Numbered from the stretch's first letter, positions 43,157-53,034 are shown. The stretch: DNA of 64,000 nucleotides from Phocaeicola abscessus CCUG 55929 (GCF_000312445.1 NZ_HE997184.1:306031-370030), one strand, 5' to 3'. Numbers and translations: made by a program. The notes: generated from the sequence alone by a model not told the origin.

Positions 43157-46100
43157 ATGCAAGATTTTGTTCATTTACATGTCCACACCCAGTACTCTAT
43201 ACTCGATGGGCAGGCATCTATATCGCGTTTGGTAAATAAAGCTGTGGCAAACGGAATGAGAGGCATGGCCGTCACCGATCATGGCGACATGTTCGGGATT
43301 AAAGAATTCTTCGACTATTGTAATAAAGTAAATGCCCAACTGAAGAAAGAAGGAAAAGCGCCTTTCAAACCCATCTTCGGTTGTGAAATGTACGTCGCCC
43401 GGCATCGCAAGGAAGACAAGCTCAAGGAAAACGGCGATAACAGCGGTTATCATTTGATCGTATTGGCGAAGAACCCACAAGGTTATAAGAATCTTATCAA
43501 ACTGGTGTCTCGTTCATGGGTGGATGGGTATTATTATCGCCCGCGTACGGATCGGCATGATCTGGAAATGTTCCACGAAGGCTTGATCGTTTGTTCGGCC
43601 TGTATTGCGGGAGAAGTTCCCTCGAAGATTTTAAATGGCGACATGGAAGGCGCCCGCGAAGCGATAGCGTGGCACCGCCGTTTGTTCGGCGAAGATTATT
43701 ATCTGGAACTTCAGCGTCACGAGGTGAAAGACCCTCATATACGGGCTAATCGAGAGACTTTTCCCTTGCAACAGAGAGTGAATAAGGAATTGATTAAACT
43801 GGCGAAAGAATACGGGATCAAATTAGTATGTACCAACGATTGTCATTTCGTCGATCAGGAAAATGCGGAGGCTCACGACCATCTGTTGTGCCTGTCAACC
43901 GGAAAGGATTTGGATGATCCGAACCGCCTGCTTTACAGCAAGCAGGAATGGTTCAAGACGAGGGAGGAGATGTACGAGATTTTCAACGATATGCCCGAAG
44001 CTCTCGCTAACACCTTAGAGGTGCTGGATAAGGTAGAAACGTATGATATCGATATGGATCCCATCATGCCTTTTTTCCCCATTCCCGAAGAGTTTGGAAC
44101 AGAGGAAGATATCCGTAAAAAGTACACCGATCGGCAACTCTATGACGAGTTTACGAGCGATGAAAACGGAGAAAACCAAATGGATCCGGAAGAGGGCACG
44201 AAGAAAATTGCTCACTTGGGAGGATATGACAAGCTCTACCGCATTAAATTCGAAGCGGAATATCTGGCGAAGCTGGCTTATGACGGAGCGAAAAAGTTTT
44301 ACGGTGATCCCGTGCCGCAGGATATAATAGACCGAATTAAATTTGAACTGCACATCATGAAGACGATGGGGTTTCCGGGATACTTCCTCATCGTGCAGGA
44401 TTTTATCAATGCAGCCCGCACCGAACTGGGAGTAATGGTAGGACCCGGACGGGGCTCCGCCGCAGGCTCGGTGGTGGCCTATTGTTTGGGAATAACCCGA
44501 ATAGAGCCAACCAAGTACGACCTTCTGTTCGAACGATTCTTGAATCCCGACCGTATCTCTTTGCCGGATATCGATACCGATTTCGATGACGAAGGCCGCG
44601 GGAAAGTGCTCAACTGGGTGGCCGATAAATACGGCCATGAGAACTGCGCACACATCATTACCTATAGTAGCATGGCAACCAAGAATTCGATCAGAGATGT
44701 CGCCCGAGTGGAGAAATTGCCGTTGGAAGAATCGAACCGCCTGTGTAAGGAAATTCCCGACAGGCTGCCGGACGGGTTGAAAATGAATCTGACGAATGCG
44801 ATCAAGTGCGTACCCGCTCTGCAGGAGGCCGAAGTGTCACAGAATGAAAGGTTGAGGAATACCATCGAATATGCCAAGATGTTGGAGGGCACTATTCGCG
44901 GGACAGGTATCCATGCTTGCGGCTTCATTATTTGCCGGGACCCGATTAGCGATTGGGTGCCACTATCTACGGCGGACGACCCAGATTTCCCCGGACAAAA
45001 GACAAACTGTACGCAATACGACGGACACGTGATAGAGTCTACCGGATTAATCAAAATGGACTTCTTGGGATTGAAAACGCTCTCGGAGTTGAAAGAAGCC
45101 GTACAAAATATTCGTGATACGAGAGGAGTGGAGATAGATGTCGATACCGTCCCGATCGATGATCCGTTAACTTATAAACTTTATCAGGAAGGCAGGACGA
45201 TCGGCACCTTCCAGTTCGAATCGCCCGGCATGCAGAAGTACCTGCGCGAGTTGCACCCCACGGTCTTCGAAGATCTGATCGCCATGAACGCCCTATATCG
45301 ACCGGGACCGATGGATTATATCCCTGATTTTATCGCCCGTAAGCGAAATCCTTCCCTGATAAAGTACGATATTCCCTGTATGGAGCATTATCTGAAAGAT
45401 ACGTACGGCATCACGGTGTATCAGGAACAGGTCATGTTGCTAAGCCGTCAGTTGGCCAATTTTACGCGAGGACAGAGCGATACGCTGCGCAAGGCCATGG
45501 GCAAGAAAAAAATCGACCAGATGAACGAGTTGGAGAAACTCTTCTACGAAGGTGGCAAGAAGAACGGACATCCGTACGAGGCTCTCAACAAGATCTGGGA
45601 AGATTGGAAGAAATTCGCTTCTTACGCATTCAACAAGAGTCATGCCACCTGCTATTCGTGGGTAGCCTATCAGACGGCTTATCTAAAGGCACATTATCCC
45701 GCCGAATTTATGGCTGCGATCATGAGCCGCAGAAAGAACGACATCAAGGAAATCACGAAACTAATGGACGAATGCAAATCACTGGGTATCCCGACATTAG
45801 GTCCGGATGTGAACGAGAGTCGGCTGAAGTTCAGCGTAAATCAAAAAGGAGAAATCCGTTTCGGACTCGGTGCGATTAAAGGCGTAGGCGAGGCGGCGGT
45901 AGCATCCATCATCACGGAACGGAAGAAAAACGGCGCGTACAAGGATATCTTCGATTTCATTCAACGGGTAAATCTTTCCGCTTGCAATAAGAAGACGATC
46001 GAGAGCTTGGCTTTAGCAGGTGCTTTCGACAGCTTCGGCGAGATTTGCCGGGAAGTTTTTTTTGAAAAAAACACGAAGGGAGAACCTTTCAGCGATGTTT

Positions 46101-46954
46101 TAGTCCGTTATGGAACGAAATACCAAATGGATAAATCCGCCTCCCAGAACTCGTTGTTCGGAGATATAGGAGGGGTAGATATCGCTACGCCGGAAATTCC
46201 TCAAGCTCCGGTCTGGTCGGATCTGGAGCGACTAAATAAGGAACGGGAACTGGTCGGCATTTATCTCTCGGCTCATCCGCTGGACGAGTTCTCGATCATC
46301 CTCGACAACGTTTGTAACGTTCGTTTGAACGAATTGAACGATTTGACGCCTTTTTACGACAAAGATATCACAGTGGGCGGAATCGTTACGGACGTTAAGG
46401 AAATGACGACCCGAAAAGGCAATCCGATGGGAAGAGCAAAGGTAGAAGATTACAGCGGTTCGTACGAGTTCGTATTCTTCGATCGCGACTGGATCGACAA
46501 GAAAAACTATTTTGCCAAAGGAATGTTCCTCTTCATGCGCGGACGTTGCCAGCCAAGAAAGTGGCAGAAGGATCTGTACGAGATCGTCATAAACACGATC
46601 GAACTCTTGCCTGACGTGAAGGATAATCTCATTCAAAAACTGACGGTTCAGTTACCCTTATCGGTCATCGATAAAGATTTTATTGCAGAGTTTTCGGAAC
46701 AGACCGAACAGAATCCGGGACCTACGGAACTTTGTTTTTCCATCTTCGACAACGACCGTATCGCACAGGTGACGATGGTTTCGAAGAAAGCCAGAATATC
46801 GGTACGGAAGGAGCTGATAGATTTCTTAGACGGTCGCCCCAACATCGACTATCAGATTAACGACAGCCTGACGAAAGCAGAAAAGATGAAACGGCTTACG
46901 AAGAACGAAGAGATACATGCAGAAGTAGCAGAGGTGGAAGAAGAAATCTCATAA
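43157..46954 (+). CDS. dnaE: DNA polymerase III subunit alpha
   Basis: The replicative polymerase catalytic subunit, 1265 residues. It has an N-terminal PHP domain (HLHVHTQYSILDG, residues 6-18), the C-family palm with PDIDTDFDD (470-478, metal-binding Asp residues), RGTGIHACG and GPGRGSAAGS. Finger, tandem HhH and OB-fold regions follow (the OB fold near 1060-1150, VGGIVTDVKEMTTRKGNPMGR). It is longer than E. coli DnaE because of insertions in the first 420 residues, as is usual in Bacteroidetes. It stands alone ahead of trxA, which has its own promoter. Confidence 0.97.
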   Translation: MQDFVHLHVHTQYSILDGQASISRLVNKAVANGMRGMAVTDHGDMFGIKEFFDYCNKVNAQLKKEGKAPFKPIFGCEMYVARHRKEDKLKENGDNSGYHLIVLAKNPQGYKNLIKLVSRSWVDGYYYRPRTDRHDLEMFHEGLIVCSACIAGEVPSKILNGDMEGAREAIAWHRRLFGEDYYLELQRHEVKDPHIRANRETFPLQQRVNKELIKLAKEYGIKLVCTNDCHFVDQENAEAHDHLLCLSTGKDLDDPNRLLYSKQEWFKTREEMYEIFNDMPEALANTLEVLDKVETYDIDMDPIMPFFPIPEEFGTEEDIRKKYTDRQLYDEFTSDENGENQMDPEEGTKKIAHLGGYDKLYRIKFEAEYLAKLAYDGAKKFYGDPVPQDIIDRIKFELHIMKTMGFPGYFLIVQDFINAARTELGVMVGPGRGSAAGSVVAYCLGITRIEPTKYDLLFERFLNPDRISLPDIDTDFDDEGRGKVLNWVADKYGHENCAHIITYSSMATKNSIRDVARVEKLPLEESNRLCKEIPDRLPDGLKMNLTNAIKCVPALQEAEVSQNERLRNTIEYAKMLEGTIRGTGIHACGFIICRDPISDWVPLSTADDPDFPGQKTNCTQYDGHVIESTGLIKMDFLGLKTLSELKEAVQNIRDTRGVEIDVDTVPIDDPLTYKLYQEGRTIGTFQFESPGMQKYLRELHPTVFEDLIAMNALYRPGPMDYIPDFIARKRNPSLIKYDIPCMEHYLKDTYGITVYQEQVMLLSRQLANFTRGQSDTLRKAMGKKKIDQMNELEKLFYEGGKKNGHPYEALNKIWEDWKKFASYAFNKSHATCYSWVAYQTAYLKAHYPAEFMAAIMSRRKNDIKEITKLMDECKSLGIPTLGPDVNESRLKFSVNQKGEIRFGLGAIKGVGEAAVASIITERKKNGAYKDIFDFIQRVNLSACNKKTIESLALAGAFDSFGEICREVFFEKNTKGEPFSDVLVRYGTKYQMDKSASQNSLFGDIGGVDIATPEIPQAPVWSDLERLNKERELVGIYLSAHPLDEFSIILDNVCNVRLNELNDLTPFYDKDITVGGIVTDVKEMTTRKGNPMGRAKVEDYSGSYEFVFFDRDWIDKKNYFAKGMFLFMRGRCQPRKWQKDLYEIVINTIELLPDVKDNLIQKLTVQLPLSVIDKDFIAEFSEQTEQNPGPTELCFSIFDNDRIAQVTMVSKKARISVRKELIDFLDGRPNIDYQINDSLTKAEKMKRLTKNEEIHAEVAEVEEEIS

Positions 46955-46966
46955 GCGAGAAAATAA

Positions 46967-46998
46967 TTTTGCAGTAAAGATGAATGGCACTATTTTTG
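46967..46998 (+). promoter_or_regulatory. trxA promoter
   Basis: TTTTG (46967-46971) and TATTTTTG (46991-46998) are 19 bases apart, between the dnaE stop and trxA. The start codon is about 42 bases downstream. Confidence 0.6.
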
Positions 46999-47040
46999 TA
47001 AAAACCAAAGAGAATCGTATAACATTAAATATAAAGAGTG

Positions 47041-47355
47041 ATGGCATTAGAGATTAACGATAACAATTTTGAGGAAATCTTGAAAGGTGACAAACCTGTA
47101 GTGATTGACTTCTGGGCTCCCTGGTGTGGCCCCTGTAAAAAAATCGGACCGGACATCGAAGCCCTGGCCGAACAATATGCCAACCGGATTACCGTAGGCA
47201 AGTGCAACGTGGACGAAAACGATAACCTGACACTCAAATTCAGTATTCGTAACATTCCTACCGTTTTATTCGTCAAAAACGGAAATGTAGTCGACAAGAT
47301 GGTCGGTGCAGCCCCTAAGGCAACTTTCGAAGAGAAATTCAAAGCATTGCTTTAA
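47041..47355 (+). CDS. trxA: Thioredoxin
   Basis: A 104-residue cytosolic thioredoxin with WCGPC at 28-32 and the cis-Pro segment RNIPTV. It reduces disulfides in cytoplasmic proteins. The ATG at 47041 is preferred over the in-frame GTG just before it. It has its own promoter and a 110-residue gene follows 24 bases later. Confidence 0.95.
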   Translation: MALEINDNNFEEILKGDKPVVIDFWAPWCGPCKKIGPDIEALAEQYANRITVGKCNVDENDNLTLKFSIRNIPTVLFVKNGNVVDKMVGAAPKATFEEKFKALL

Positions 47356-47379
47356 CGTACGATTTAACTGTTTCTGAAC

Positions 47380-47712
47380 ATGGCACAGGACAACGATTTT
47401 TTGCTAGAGGATGCGGAAGACGATGTAAAAACCATCGAATACATTAAGGACTACCTTCCTCAGGATTTAAAAAATAAATTCTCAGAAGAAGATTTGTACT
47501 ATATAGTGGACGTGATCACCGATTACTATGCTAATAGCGGCATTTTGGATCAGAAACCGGATAAAGACGGTTACATTGCTATTGATCAGGATGCTATCGT
47601 AGCGTATATCCTTGCAGCAGCCGAGAAAGACGGTATGGGACCTTATGAGGCCGACGATGTTTTCTTCGTGGTACAGGGCGAAGCCGAGTACGCAGAGAAG
47701 AGCGAAGAATAA
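47380..47712 (+). CDS. Conserved acidic protein of unknown function
   Basis: A 110-residue, strongly acidic, soluble protein with no signal peptide or membrane segment. It appears mainly helical (YIKDYLPQDLKNKF, EDLYYIVDVITDYY). It is recognisable as a Bacteroidales-conserved hypothetical that follows trxA, but no domain or role is known to me. Tight linkage to trxA suggests co-transcription. Confidence 0.7.
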   Translation: MAQDNDFLLEDAEDDVKTIEYIKDYLPQDLKNKFSEEDLYYIVDVITDYYANSGILDQKPDKDGYIAIDQDAIVAYILAAAEKDGMGPYEADDVFFVVQGEAEYAEKSEE

Positions 47713-47786
47713 GTCTAAATTGGGAGGAGAGAGAGCCGATTTGCTTGGTGAGCGAAGGAATCTCTCTTTCTATTTCCCGTGAACAT

Positions 47787-48005
47787 TTACATCTTTCGTA
47801 CGGCGATGAAAAAGACGACGCCTACGGCGATAAAGACAAACCCTAAGAGTCCGTAGAGTAGGCGTGCTCGTTGCCGCCCTGCATGCCGAACGACATATTG
47901 CGAGTTATGCGCAGAGAAAAACCATTCCCAGTTAAAAACAGCTGCGAGGACGGCGATTGCCCCTACCACTACAAAAAGACCTTGGAGGACATAATGCATT
48001 CCCAT
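47787..48005 (-). CDS. Small two-helix membrane protein, Imm17-like
   Basis: A 72-residue membrane protein with helices at about 5-22 and 50-68 and a polar loop rich in Arg (RHAGRQRARL). It resembles the Imm17 immunity family of polymorphic toxin systems, from recollection only. The ATG overlaps the tsaE stop by one base. No toxin gene is adjacent, so an immunity role is unsupported by context. Confidence 0.5.
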   Translation of the reverse strand: MGMHYVLQGLFVVVGAIAVLAAVFNWEWFFSAHNSQYVVRHAGRQRARLLYGLLGFVFIAVGVVFFIAVRKM

Positions 48006-48430
48006 CAGCTCGGATCTCCCATCTGAACCGATCGACTGCCGTCAGGCTCTTCCGTAATTTCCACACGGACTGCATCTCCTGGCAGGAGATCGTCTATCAA
48101 TTCTGGCCATTCGATAAAACAGCGGGCTCCGCTGTATAAATAATCCTCATACCCCATGTCGTACACCTCTTCCAATTTTTTGATACGGTAGAAATCGAAG
48201 TGATAGATCAGTTCGGCCGTAGTCTCCGAGCAATATTCGTTCACGATAGCGAAGGTCGGCGAATTGATGACGTCGGCCACGCCTAACTCTTCGCAAATGG
48301 CTTTGATGAAAGTCGTCTTGCCTGCTCCCATTTTTCCGTAGAAAGCAAAGACCGTACGCTCTCCCATGGCGGCGACGAATTGTCGCGCGCTCTCGCGGAC
48401 CATATCCAAAGATGGTATGTCGATTTTCAT
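48005..48430 (-). CDS. tsaE: tRNA t6A synthesis ATPase TsaE
   Basis: TsaE is the P-loop ATPase of the TsaB-TsaD-TsaE complex that makes t6A37 in tRNA. The 141-residue protein has Walker [11 protein letters not shown] (about 30-39), [10 protein letters not shown] and the FIEWPE block of the family. It is followed by the small membrane protein with an overlapping stop and start. Confidence 0.95.
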   Translation of the reverse strand: MKIDIPSLDMVRESARQFVAAMGERTVFAFYGKMGAGKTTFIKAICEELGVADVINSPTFAIVNEYCSETTAELIYHFDFYRIKKLEEVYDMGYEDYLYSGARCFIEWPELIDDLLPGDAVRVEITEEPDGSRSVQMGDPS

Positions 48431-48442
48431 GATGTATATTGT

Positions 48443-49270
48443 TTACTTCGATTTCGCACAAATATAAATGCTTTTCCCCGTTCTGCAAAACGCATAGATT
48501 AAAATCGAAAAAAAGATAATGGTCGCCCCCGAGGGCACCTGCAGGTAGTAAGCGATGAGCAGGCCACCCGTGCAGCTAAAGAATCCGATAACGACTGATA
48601 TGCCGATGAGTTGCCTGAATCGATGCGTGAAGAGGTTGGAGGTAATCTGCGGAACTGTCAGCAGCGAGATGGCTAACACGATGCCCACCATCCGCAAGCA
48701 GGCCACGATGGTCAGGGCGATAAACAGCATCAGCAGATATTCGAACAGGATCACGGGCAAATGTTGAGTGCGCGCGAACTGACGGTCGAACGCAATCGTA
48801 AGGATAGGGTGGAGGAACAAGGCGAAGAAAAGTATCAATCCACAAGAAAGAACGGCCAGAATGAGAATATCCGCAGACGTGATGGTCAGGATATTGCCGA
48901 ATAAATAGGTCGACAGGTCGGGGGTGAAACCCGGCGTCAAGTAACTAAAGATGATGCCAACGGCCATCCCGAATGCCCAGAGCACGGCGATGGCCGAATC
49001 TTCCCGCATATCTTGCCGTTTGCTCAGCCACGTTACGCCAAAGGCTGAAAAAACAGCGAATACGGCAGCCCCCAAGATCGGCGGGATGCCGGCGTAAAGT
49101 CCAATACCAATACCGCCAAAAGAGGCGTGGGTGATACCCCCGCTGATGAAGACCAGGCGCCTCGTCACGATATAAGTGCCAATGATCCCACATGAGATGC
49201 TGGTCAACAGACAGCCGATCAGAGCATGTTGGAAAAACGTATAGCGAAGCAATTCGAACATATCCATCAT
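48443..49270 (-). CDS. Metal ABC transporter permease (ZnuB/MntB-like)
   Basis: A 275-residue permease of the ABC-3 family that imports zinc, manganese or iron. Eight or nine membrane segments are visible, with GGITHASFGGIGIG (about 37-50) and the cytoplasmic-loop sequences LSKRQDMREDSAI and LLTVPQITSNLFT typical of the family. No ATPase or metal-binding lipoprotein gene is adjacent, which is unusual. The metal cannot be told. It is 12 bases upstream of tsaE on the same strand. Confidence 0.9.
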   Translation of the reverse strand: MMDMFELLRYTFFQHALIGCLLTSISCGIIGTYIVTRRLVFISGGITHASFGGIGIGLYAGIPPILGAAVFAVFSAFGVTWLSKRQDMREDSAIAVLWAFGMAVGIIFSYLTPGFTPDLSTYLFGNILTITSADILILAVLSCGLILFFALFLHPILTIAFDRQFARTQHLPVILFEYLLMLFIALTIVACLRMVGIVLAISLLTVPQITSNLFTHRFRQLIGISVVIGFFSCTGGLLIAYYLQVPSGATIIFFSILIYAFCRTGKSIYICAKSK

Positions 49271-49705
49271 TCAGCGTCTCGTTTGGTCGTTTATCAGCAG
49301 ATAAAATTCGTCTTTCAGCTGGTCAGGCACATGGATACCCCTGAGTTCGAGGCTGCGATTCCATCCGGGCACGTCGGATTCCGGGCAGGTATAGAGTATC
49401 TCCCTAAACTCGGCGATCTCTTCTTCCGTATAGCTATCCGAAGGGCGCTCTTTGAAGCGGTCGAGTTCTTCGTCGTCGTAATAGATGACAGCGGTCGTCG
49501 CCTTTTGCAGTATACAGTCCAGTCCACATCCTGTCGTTCCTGCAGCGGGACGACAAGCGTTGCACTCTTCCTGTTCGACGATGATATCCGGTACTTTTGT
49601 CCCTTCGCCCGAAGCGATCTTTCGATTGATCTGCCGTTCGTAGATATAGCCCGAGACGGCCGCAATGCCCGTTATCGTTATCAGCAATAGCATCAGTACC
49701 CCCAT
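49271..49705 (-). CDS. Conserved membrane-anchored Cys-rich protein, unknown function
   Basis: A 144-residue protein with one N-terminal membrane helix (about 3-20) and a soluble acidic domain. Four Cys residues (EECNAC and TGCGLDC) lie at about 47-66 and could bind a metal or form disulfides. It sits 3 bases after aroA and ends next to the ABC permease start. It looks like a Bacteroidales-conserved hypothetical; I do not recognise a function. Confidence 0.65.
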   Translation of the reverse strand: MGVLMLLLITITGIAAVSGYIYERQINRKIASGEGTKVPDIIVEQEECNACRPAAGTTGCGLDCILQKATTAVIYYDDEELDRFKERPSDSYTEEEIAEFREILYTCPESDVPGWNRSLELRGIHVPDQLKDEFYLLINDQTRR

Positions 49706-49708
49706 ATC

Positions 49709-50947
49709 TCAGCCCTCCTCTATCGTAAAGCCTGCGTGTCTCAACTCTTCCCAATAGCGCGGATAGGATTTGGAGACCACTTCGGGATGATTGATCCGAA
49801 TTCCCGGAACGACCAGACTGGCCGGAGCAAAAGCCATCGCCATTCGGTGGTCGTCGTAAGTATCGATGATTGCCGTCGATGCGTCGCAACGCGTTCCTTC
49901 CCAGCGGAGCTCAGCACCTCCGACTTCGGAGAGTACATAACCTAACTTCCTCGCCTCGACCGTTAAGGCTATCAGGCGGTCGGTTTCCTTGATTCTCAGG
50001 CTTTGCAAACCGGTAAAAACGAACGGGACGCCCGACAGCAAGCACGTGACAACGAGAGTCTGAGCCAGGTCAGGTTGGTTGGCAAAGTCGTATTCGAAGC
50101 GGGAGGGGAGCCCCCCCGTCCTTCTCAATCTGACGGTATAACCGTCGAATTCGGTGGAAACACCCAACCGGTCAAATAGTCGAACTACCTCGCGATCTCC
50201 TTGCCTGCTATCTCGAAGCAATCCGTTCAGGGTAATCTCCGTCTCGGCGGAACGCGACAGAGCAACCGTTTCGTACCAGTAAGAGGCGGCACTCCAGTCG
50301 TTCTCTACTGTAAACGCTACGGAACGATACGGACGGGGCTTTACCATCAGTACGGTCTCGTCCGTCCAGTCAGCTTCGGCGCCGAATTGTCTCATGAGGT
50401 TGAGCGTAAGGTCGATGTAAGGTTTCGAGACGACGGTTCCCGTCAATCGAAGGGTCAGACCGTTTTTCAGATACGGGCCGATCAGCAACAGGGCAGAGAT
50501 ATATTGTGAACTGACATCTCCGGGCAATTCAATTTTGTCGTCGCTCCACAGGCCACTTGGTTGTCCGATAATTCGCAGCGGAGGATAACCTTCCTTATCG
50601 ACATAATCGATACGAGCGCCCAAAGTGCGGAGAGCATCTACCAAAAGCTTGATCGGACGATGTTTCATCCGTTCCGTCCCTGTCAGAAGATGTGTTCCCG
50701 GAGCGAATGAGAGGTAGGCAGTAAGAAAGCGCATGGCCGTTCCCGCTGCGTGAATATCGATCTCGCGCGGCATTTCCTTCAGAGCGCGGAGCATGACCTG
50801 CGTATCGTCGCCCTCAGAGAGGTTGGACGGTATATATGCCCCTTCGCTCAGTGCGTGAATGATCAGCACCCTGTTGCTGATGCTCTTTGACGCGGGAAGC
50901 CGTATAGAAGAACGGATAAAATCCGGAGCCTTTATGCTGTAATGCAT
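49709..50947 (-). CDS. aroA: 3-phosphoshikimate 1-carboxyvinyltransferase (EPSP synthase)
   Basis: AroA joins PEP to shikimate-3-phosphate on the way to chorismate. The 412-residue protein has LPASKSISNRVL (17-28, substrate-binding Lys/Ser), GTAMRF (64-69), GDVSSQYISALLL and the C-terminal DDHRMAMAFA. It is somewhat shorter than E. coli AroA, as usual in Bacteroidetes. It starts a minus-strand cluster that also holds the Cys-rich protein, the ABC permease, tsaE and the Imm17-like gene. Confidence 0.95.
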   Translation of the reverse strand: MHYSIKAPDFIRSSIRLPASKSISNRVLIIHALSEGAYIPSNLSEGDDTQVMLRALKEMPREIDIHAAGTAMRFLTAYLSFAPGTHLLTGTERMKHRPIKLLVDALRTLGARIDYVDKEGYPPLRIIGQPSGLWSDDKIELPGDVSSQYISALLLIGPYLKNGLTLRLTGTVVSKPYIDLTLNLMRQFGAEADWTDETVLMVKPRPYRSVAFTVENDWSAASYWYETVALSRSAETEITLNGLLRDSRQGDREVVRLFDRLGVSTEFDGYTVRLRRTGGLPSRFEYDFANQPDLAQTLVVTCLLSGVPFVFTGLQSLRIKETDRLIALTVEARKLGYVLSEVGGAELRWEGTRCDASTAIIDTYDDHRMAMAFAPASLVVPGIRINHPEVVSKSYPRYWEELRHAGFTIEEG

Positions 50948-51066
50948 ATTCGTTAATTTGAGGTGTAAAGATACGACAATTCTGCTAAATTAGCATGAAT
51001 TGGCCACCATTTTATTTCATTTCCCGGCTTTACTTGGAACGCTCCTCCTCTCGCGATTATCCACCA

Positions 51067-51166
51067 CACGAATATGCCTTTTACTGGGCAGGGTTCCCGG
51101 CGTGGAATGGAATATTCCGGATCATCATCGCCACGAATATGCCTTTTACTGGGCAGGGTTCCCGGC
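51067..51166. repeat. 35-base direct repeat pair
   Basis: The same 35 bases (starting CACGAATATGCC, containing ACTGGGCAGGG, ending TTCCCGGC) occur at 51067-51101 and 51132-51166, separated by 30 bases that contain the palindrome GGAATATTCC. The copies are identical by eye. Confidence 0.85.
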
Positions 51167-51240
51167 AAGCAACCCTACTTGCCGGAACGAGTAGAAAGAT
51201 AACGCTTGTAGATATCGTATATTTTACCCGACCACATTCA

Positions 51241-51270
51241 CAGAACCGAAGCACACCCCCGATAGGGATT
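51241..51270. repeat. Dispersed hairpin element, copy 1
   Basis: CAGAACCGAAGCACACCCCC followed by GATAGGGATT. A second copy at 63127-63157 differs by only about three positions. The core CCCC-GAT-(A/G)GGG can fold as a small hairpin. Confidence 0.6.
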
Positions 51271-51678
51271 GAAAAACAAAGTGGTGGAGCACCGTTCGGC
51301 GATTAACAGTGGGCACACATTCTCGTCAGGTTCACGCGTCGACTGTCTTTTCACGATTCATTAACTAATGTGTTGCGTGCGTTGGAGTGTCCGCCTCCGG
51401 CATTCTCCCCCATGCAGTAAGAGGCTCTGATTCCACATGTGACGATTTTTGAAGAGATTATTGCTGAAATCAAGATTGACTTGATAAATCAAAAAGAAAT
51501 TTAAGGTTTAGGCCTGTTGGGGTTCAGTAGGAAAACCTCTACCATTAAACATATATCCGTGTTTATACGTTAGAAGTAATTTCATTTTGCGATTTATAGT
51601 AAATATTCGGTACGAATTATAAATCGAAAGCACGCTGTACTCCTTGGATTTATCTCACCGGTAAGTGGACTTAAGACG

Positions 51679-51751
51679 TGATCCGCTTGGGGCTCGAACC
51701 CAAGACCCCAACATTAAAAGTGTTGTGCTCTACCTGCTGAGCTAGCGAATC
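51679..51751 (-). tRNA. tRNA-Lys (anticodon UUU)
   Basis: The minus strand gives a 73-base cloverleaf. Acceptor arms GATTCGC and GCGGATC pair (with one T-G) with discriminator A at 51679. The D arm is GCTC...GAGC, the anticodon arm CAACA-CTTTTAA-TGTTG with anticodon TTT at the complement of 51716-51718, and the T loop is GGTTCGAGCC. CCA is not encoded. Confidence 0.95.
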
Positions 51752-51876
51752 TCCTTCATAACTATCAGTGCTTTTCTTTTCAGAAAACGGTGCAAATGTA
51801 GCGCATTCTCTTTGATCGTGCAAATATTCGTCGCACTTTTTTGAATTTATTTTCTCTACCCGTTACGACCAGATCG

Positions 51877-53034
51877 TTACGAGAGGATACCCTCTTCTTT
51901 TTCTGTTTTCGAGAGAAGCGGCTTTTCTTCTTTTTTATTCCCTTCCTTAAGAATATATCGTTTATAATAAGCGATCAGCAAACTGGTCAGGGGCAAGGCA
52001 ATGATCATACCGACTATTCCCATCAGCGATCCCCATATCGACAGAGAAAGTAAAATGATAGCCGGATTCAATCCCATCGCTTTCCCCATCACCTTAGGAG
52101 TAATAATCATGTCTTGTATGACTTGTACGACACAGAATACGGATATAGCAAGGAAAAGTATCCACCAGAAGTTCTGCCCTGTATCCGCCGCTTTCAATAA
52201 AGCGAGAAGAATCGTTGGAATCAAAGCGATCAGCTGCAGGTATGGGACCATGTTCAACAAGCCGATAAAGAGCCCGAAGCCGATAGCTAAAGGAAAATCA
52301 ATAATTAGAAAACCTATGCAAAACAAGATTCCTACACAAGTTGCAACTAATGCCTGACCGCGGAAATAGCGATTCATACCGTCTTTTACATCATTGAAAA
52401 TCTGCTGGGTAATATCGCGTTTCTTGCTCGGAATGAATTTGATCCATCCGTTGGATATGGTTTCATAATCCAATAGGATGAAAAACATATATAACAACAC
52501 GATGAATGAAGCGAAGATACTGAAAAGGACATTCATTGAACCTTCGAGGAAGGCCCACAACTGAGGTATTCCTTTTTGGATGATCTTCCCTACGTTTTCA
52601 AGGTTGAGCGCTTCCTGTACCTTCTCCATGTCTACGTATTCTTTGATGAAATTAACCACTGTTCCGGGAATATCCGCCTGTTTGGTACCTTCGATGAAAT
52701 AAGCGGTAATCAGGTCTTTTACTTTCGAGAATTCATCGATCAACGGAGGGAGCACTCCCCAAACTACGAGTCCAAATACAGCCATGAAGAGCAGCATTAC
52801 CATGATGATAGCAAGGATACGGCTACGCAACCGCAGTTTATATTGAAAGAATTTTACGAAAGGATAAAGCAAATAAGCGATCAACCAGGCAATAAAGAAC
52901 GGCAGGAGCACTCCGCTCAGCTTGTTGATGAGATAGAGTACAAAAATTATGACGATCCCCGTGAGAACACCGCGAACAAACAAATCAAACGTTATCTTCT
53001 TCCGTACCATCTTGGTATATTTATTATGTATCAA
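51877..53034 (-). CDS. AI-2E family (PerM-like) membrane transporter
   Basis: A 385-residue membrane protein of the AI-2E/PerM/YdiK family. Eight hydrophobic segments are visible: the N-terminal pair at about 15-60, a helix at about 70, and the C-terminal conserved block ([14 protein letters not shown] [22 protein letters not shown]). A soluble region lies at about 95-160. Members export small solutes, and the label autoinducer-2 exporter is rarely proven. The N-terminal ATG overlaps the tdk stop by 4 bases; MVRKK, eight codons in, is an alternative start. Confidence 0.88.
   Translation of the reverse strand: MIHNKYTKMVRKKITFDLFVRGVLTGIVIIFVLYLINKLSGVLLPFFIAWLIAYLLYPFVKFFQYKLRLRSRILAIIMVMLLFMAVFGLVVWGVLPPLIDEFSKVKDLITAYFIEGTKQADIPGTVVNFIKEYVDMEKVQEALNLENVGKIIQKGIPQLWAFLEGSMNVLFSIFASFIVLLYMFFILLDYETISNGWIKFIPSKKRDITQQIFNDVKDGMNRYFRGQALVATCVGILFCIGFLIIDFPLAIGFGLFIGLLNMVPYLQLIALIPTILLALLKAADTGQNFWWILFLAISVFCVVQVIQDMIITPKVMGKAMGLNPAIILLSLSIWGSLMGIVGMIIALPLTSLLIAYYKRYILKEGNKKEEKPLLSKTEKEEGILS

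Larger units (their letters stand above)
50948..51678. other. Non-coding tract between aroA and tRNA-Lys
   Basis: About 730 bases without a convincing gene. It holds a 35-base direct repeat pair (51067 and 51132), a copy of a dispersed hairpin element (51241-51270) and otherwise featureless, increasingly AT-rich DNA. Short open frames here are spread over the repeats and resemble nothing known. Confidence 0.6.

Noticed and set aside
51241..51280. Solitary CRISPR-like repeat (ends GGGATTGAAAA)
   Set aside because: Only one copy with that ending, and the second copy of the element ends differently. No cas genes nearby use such a repeat.
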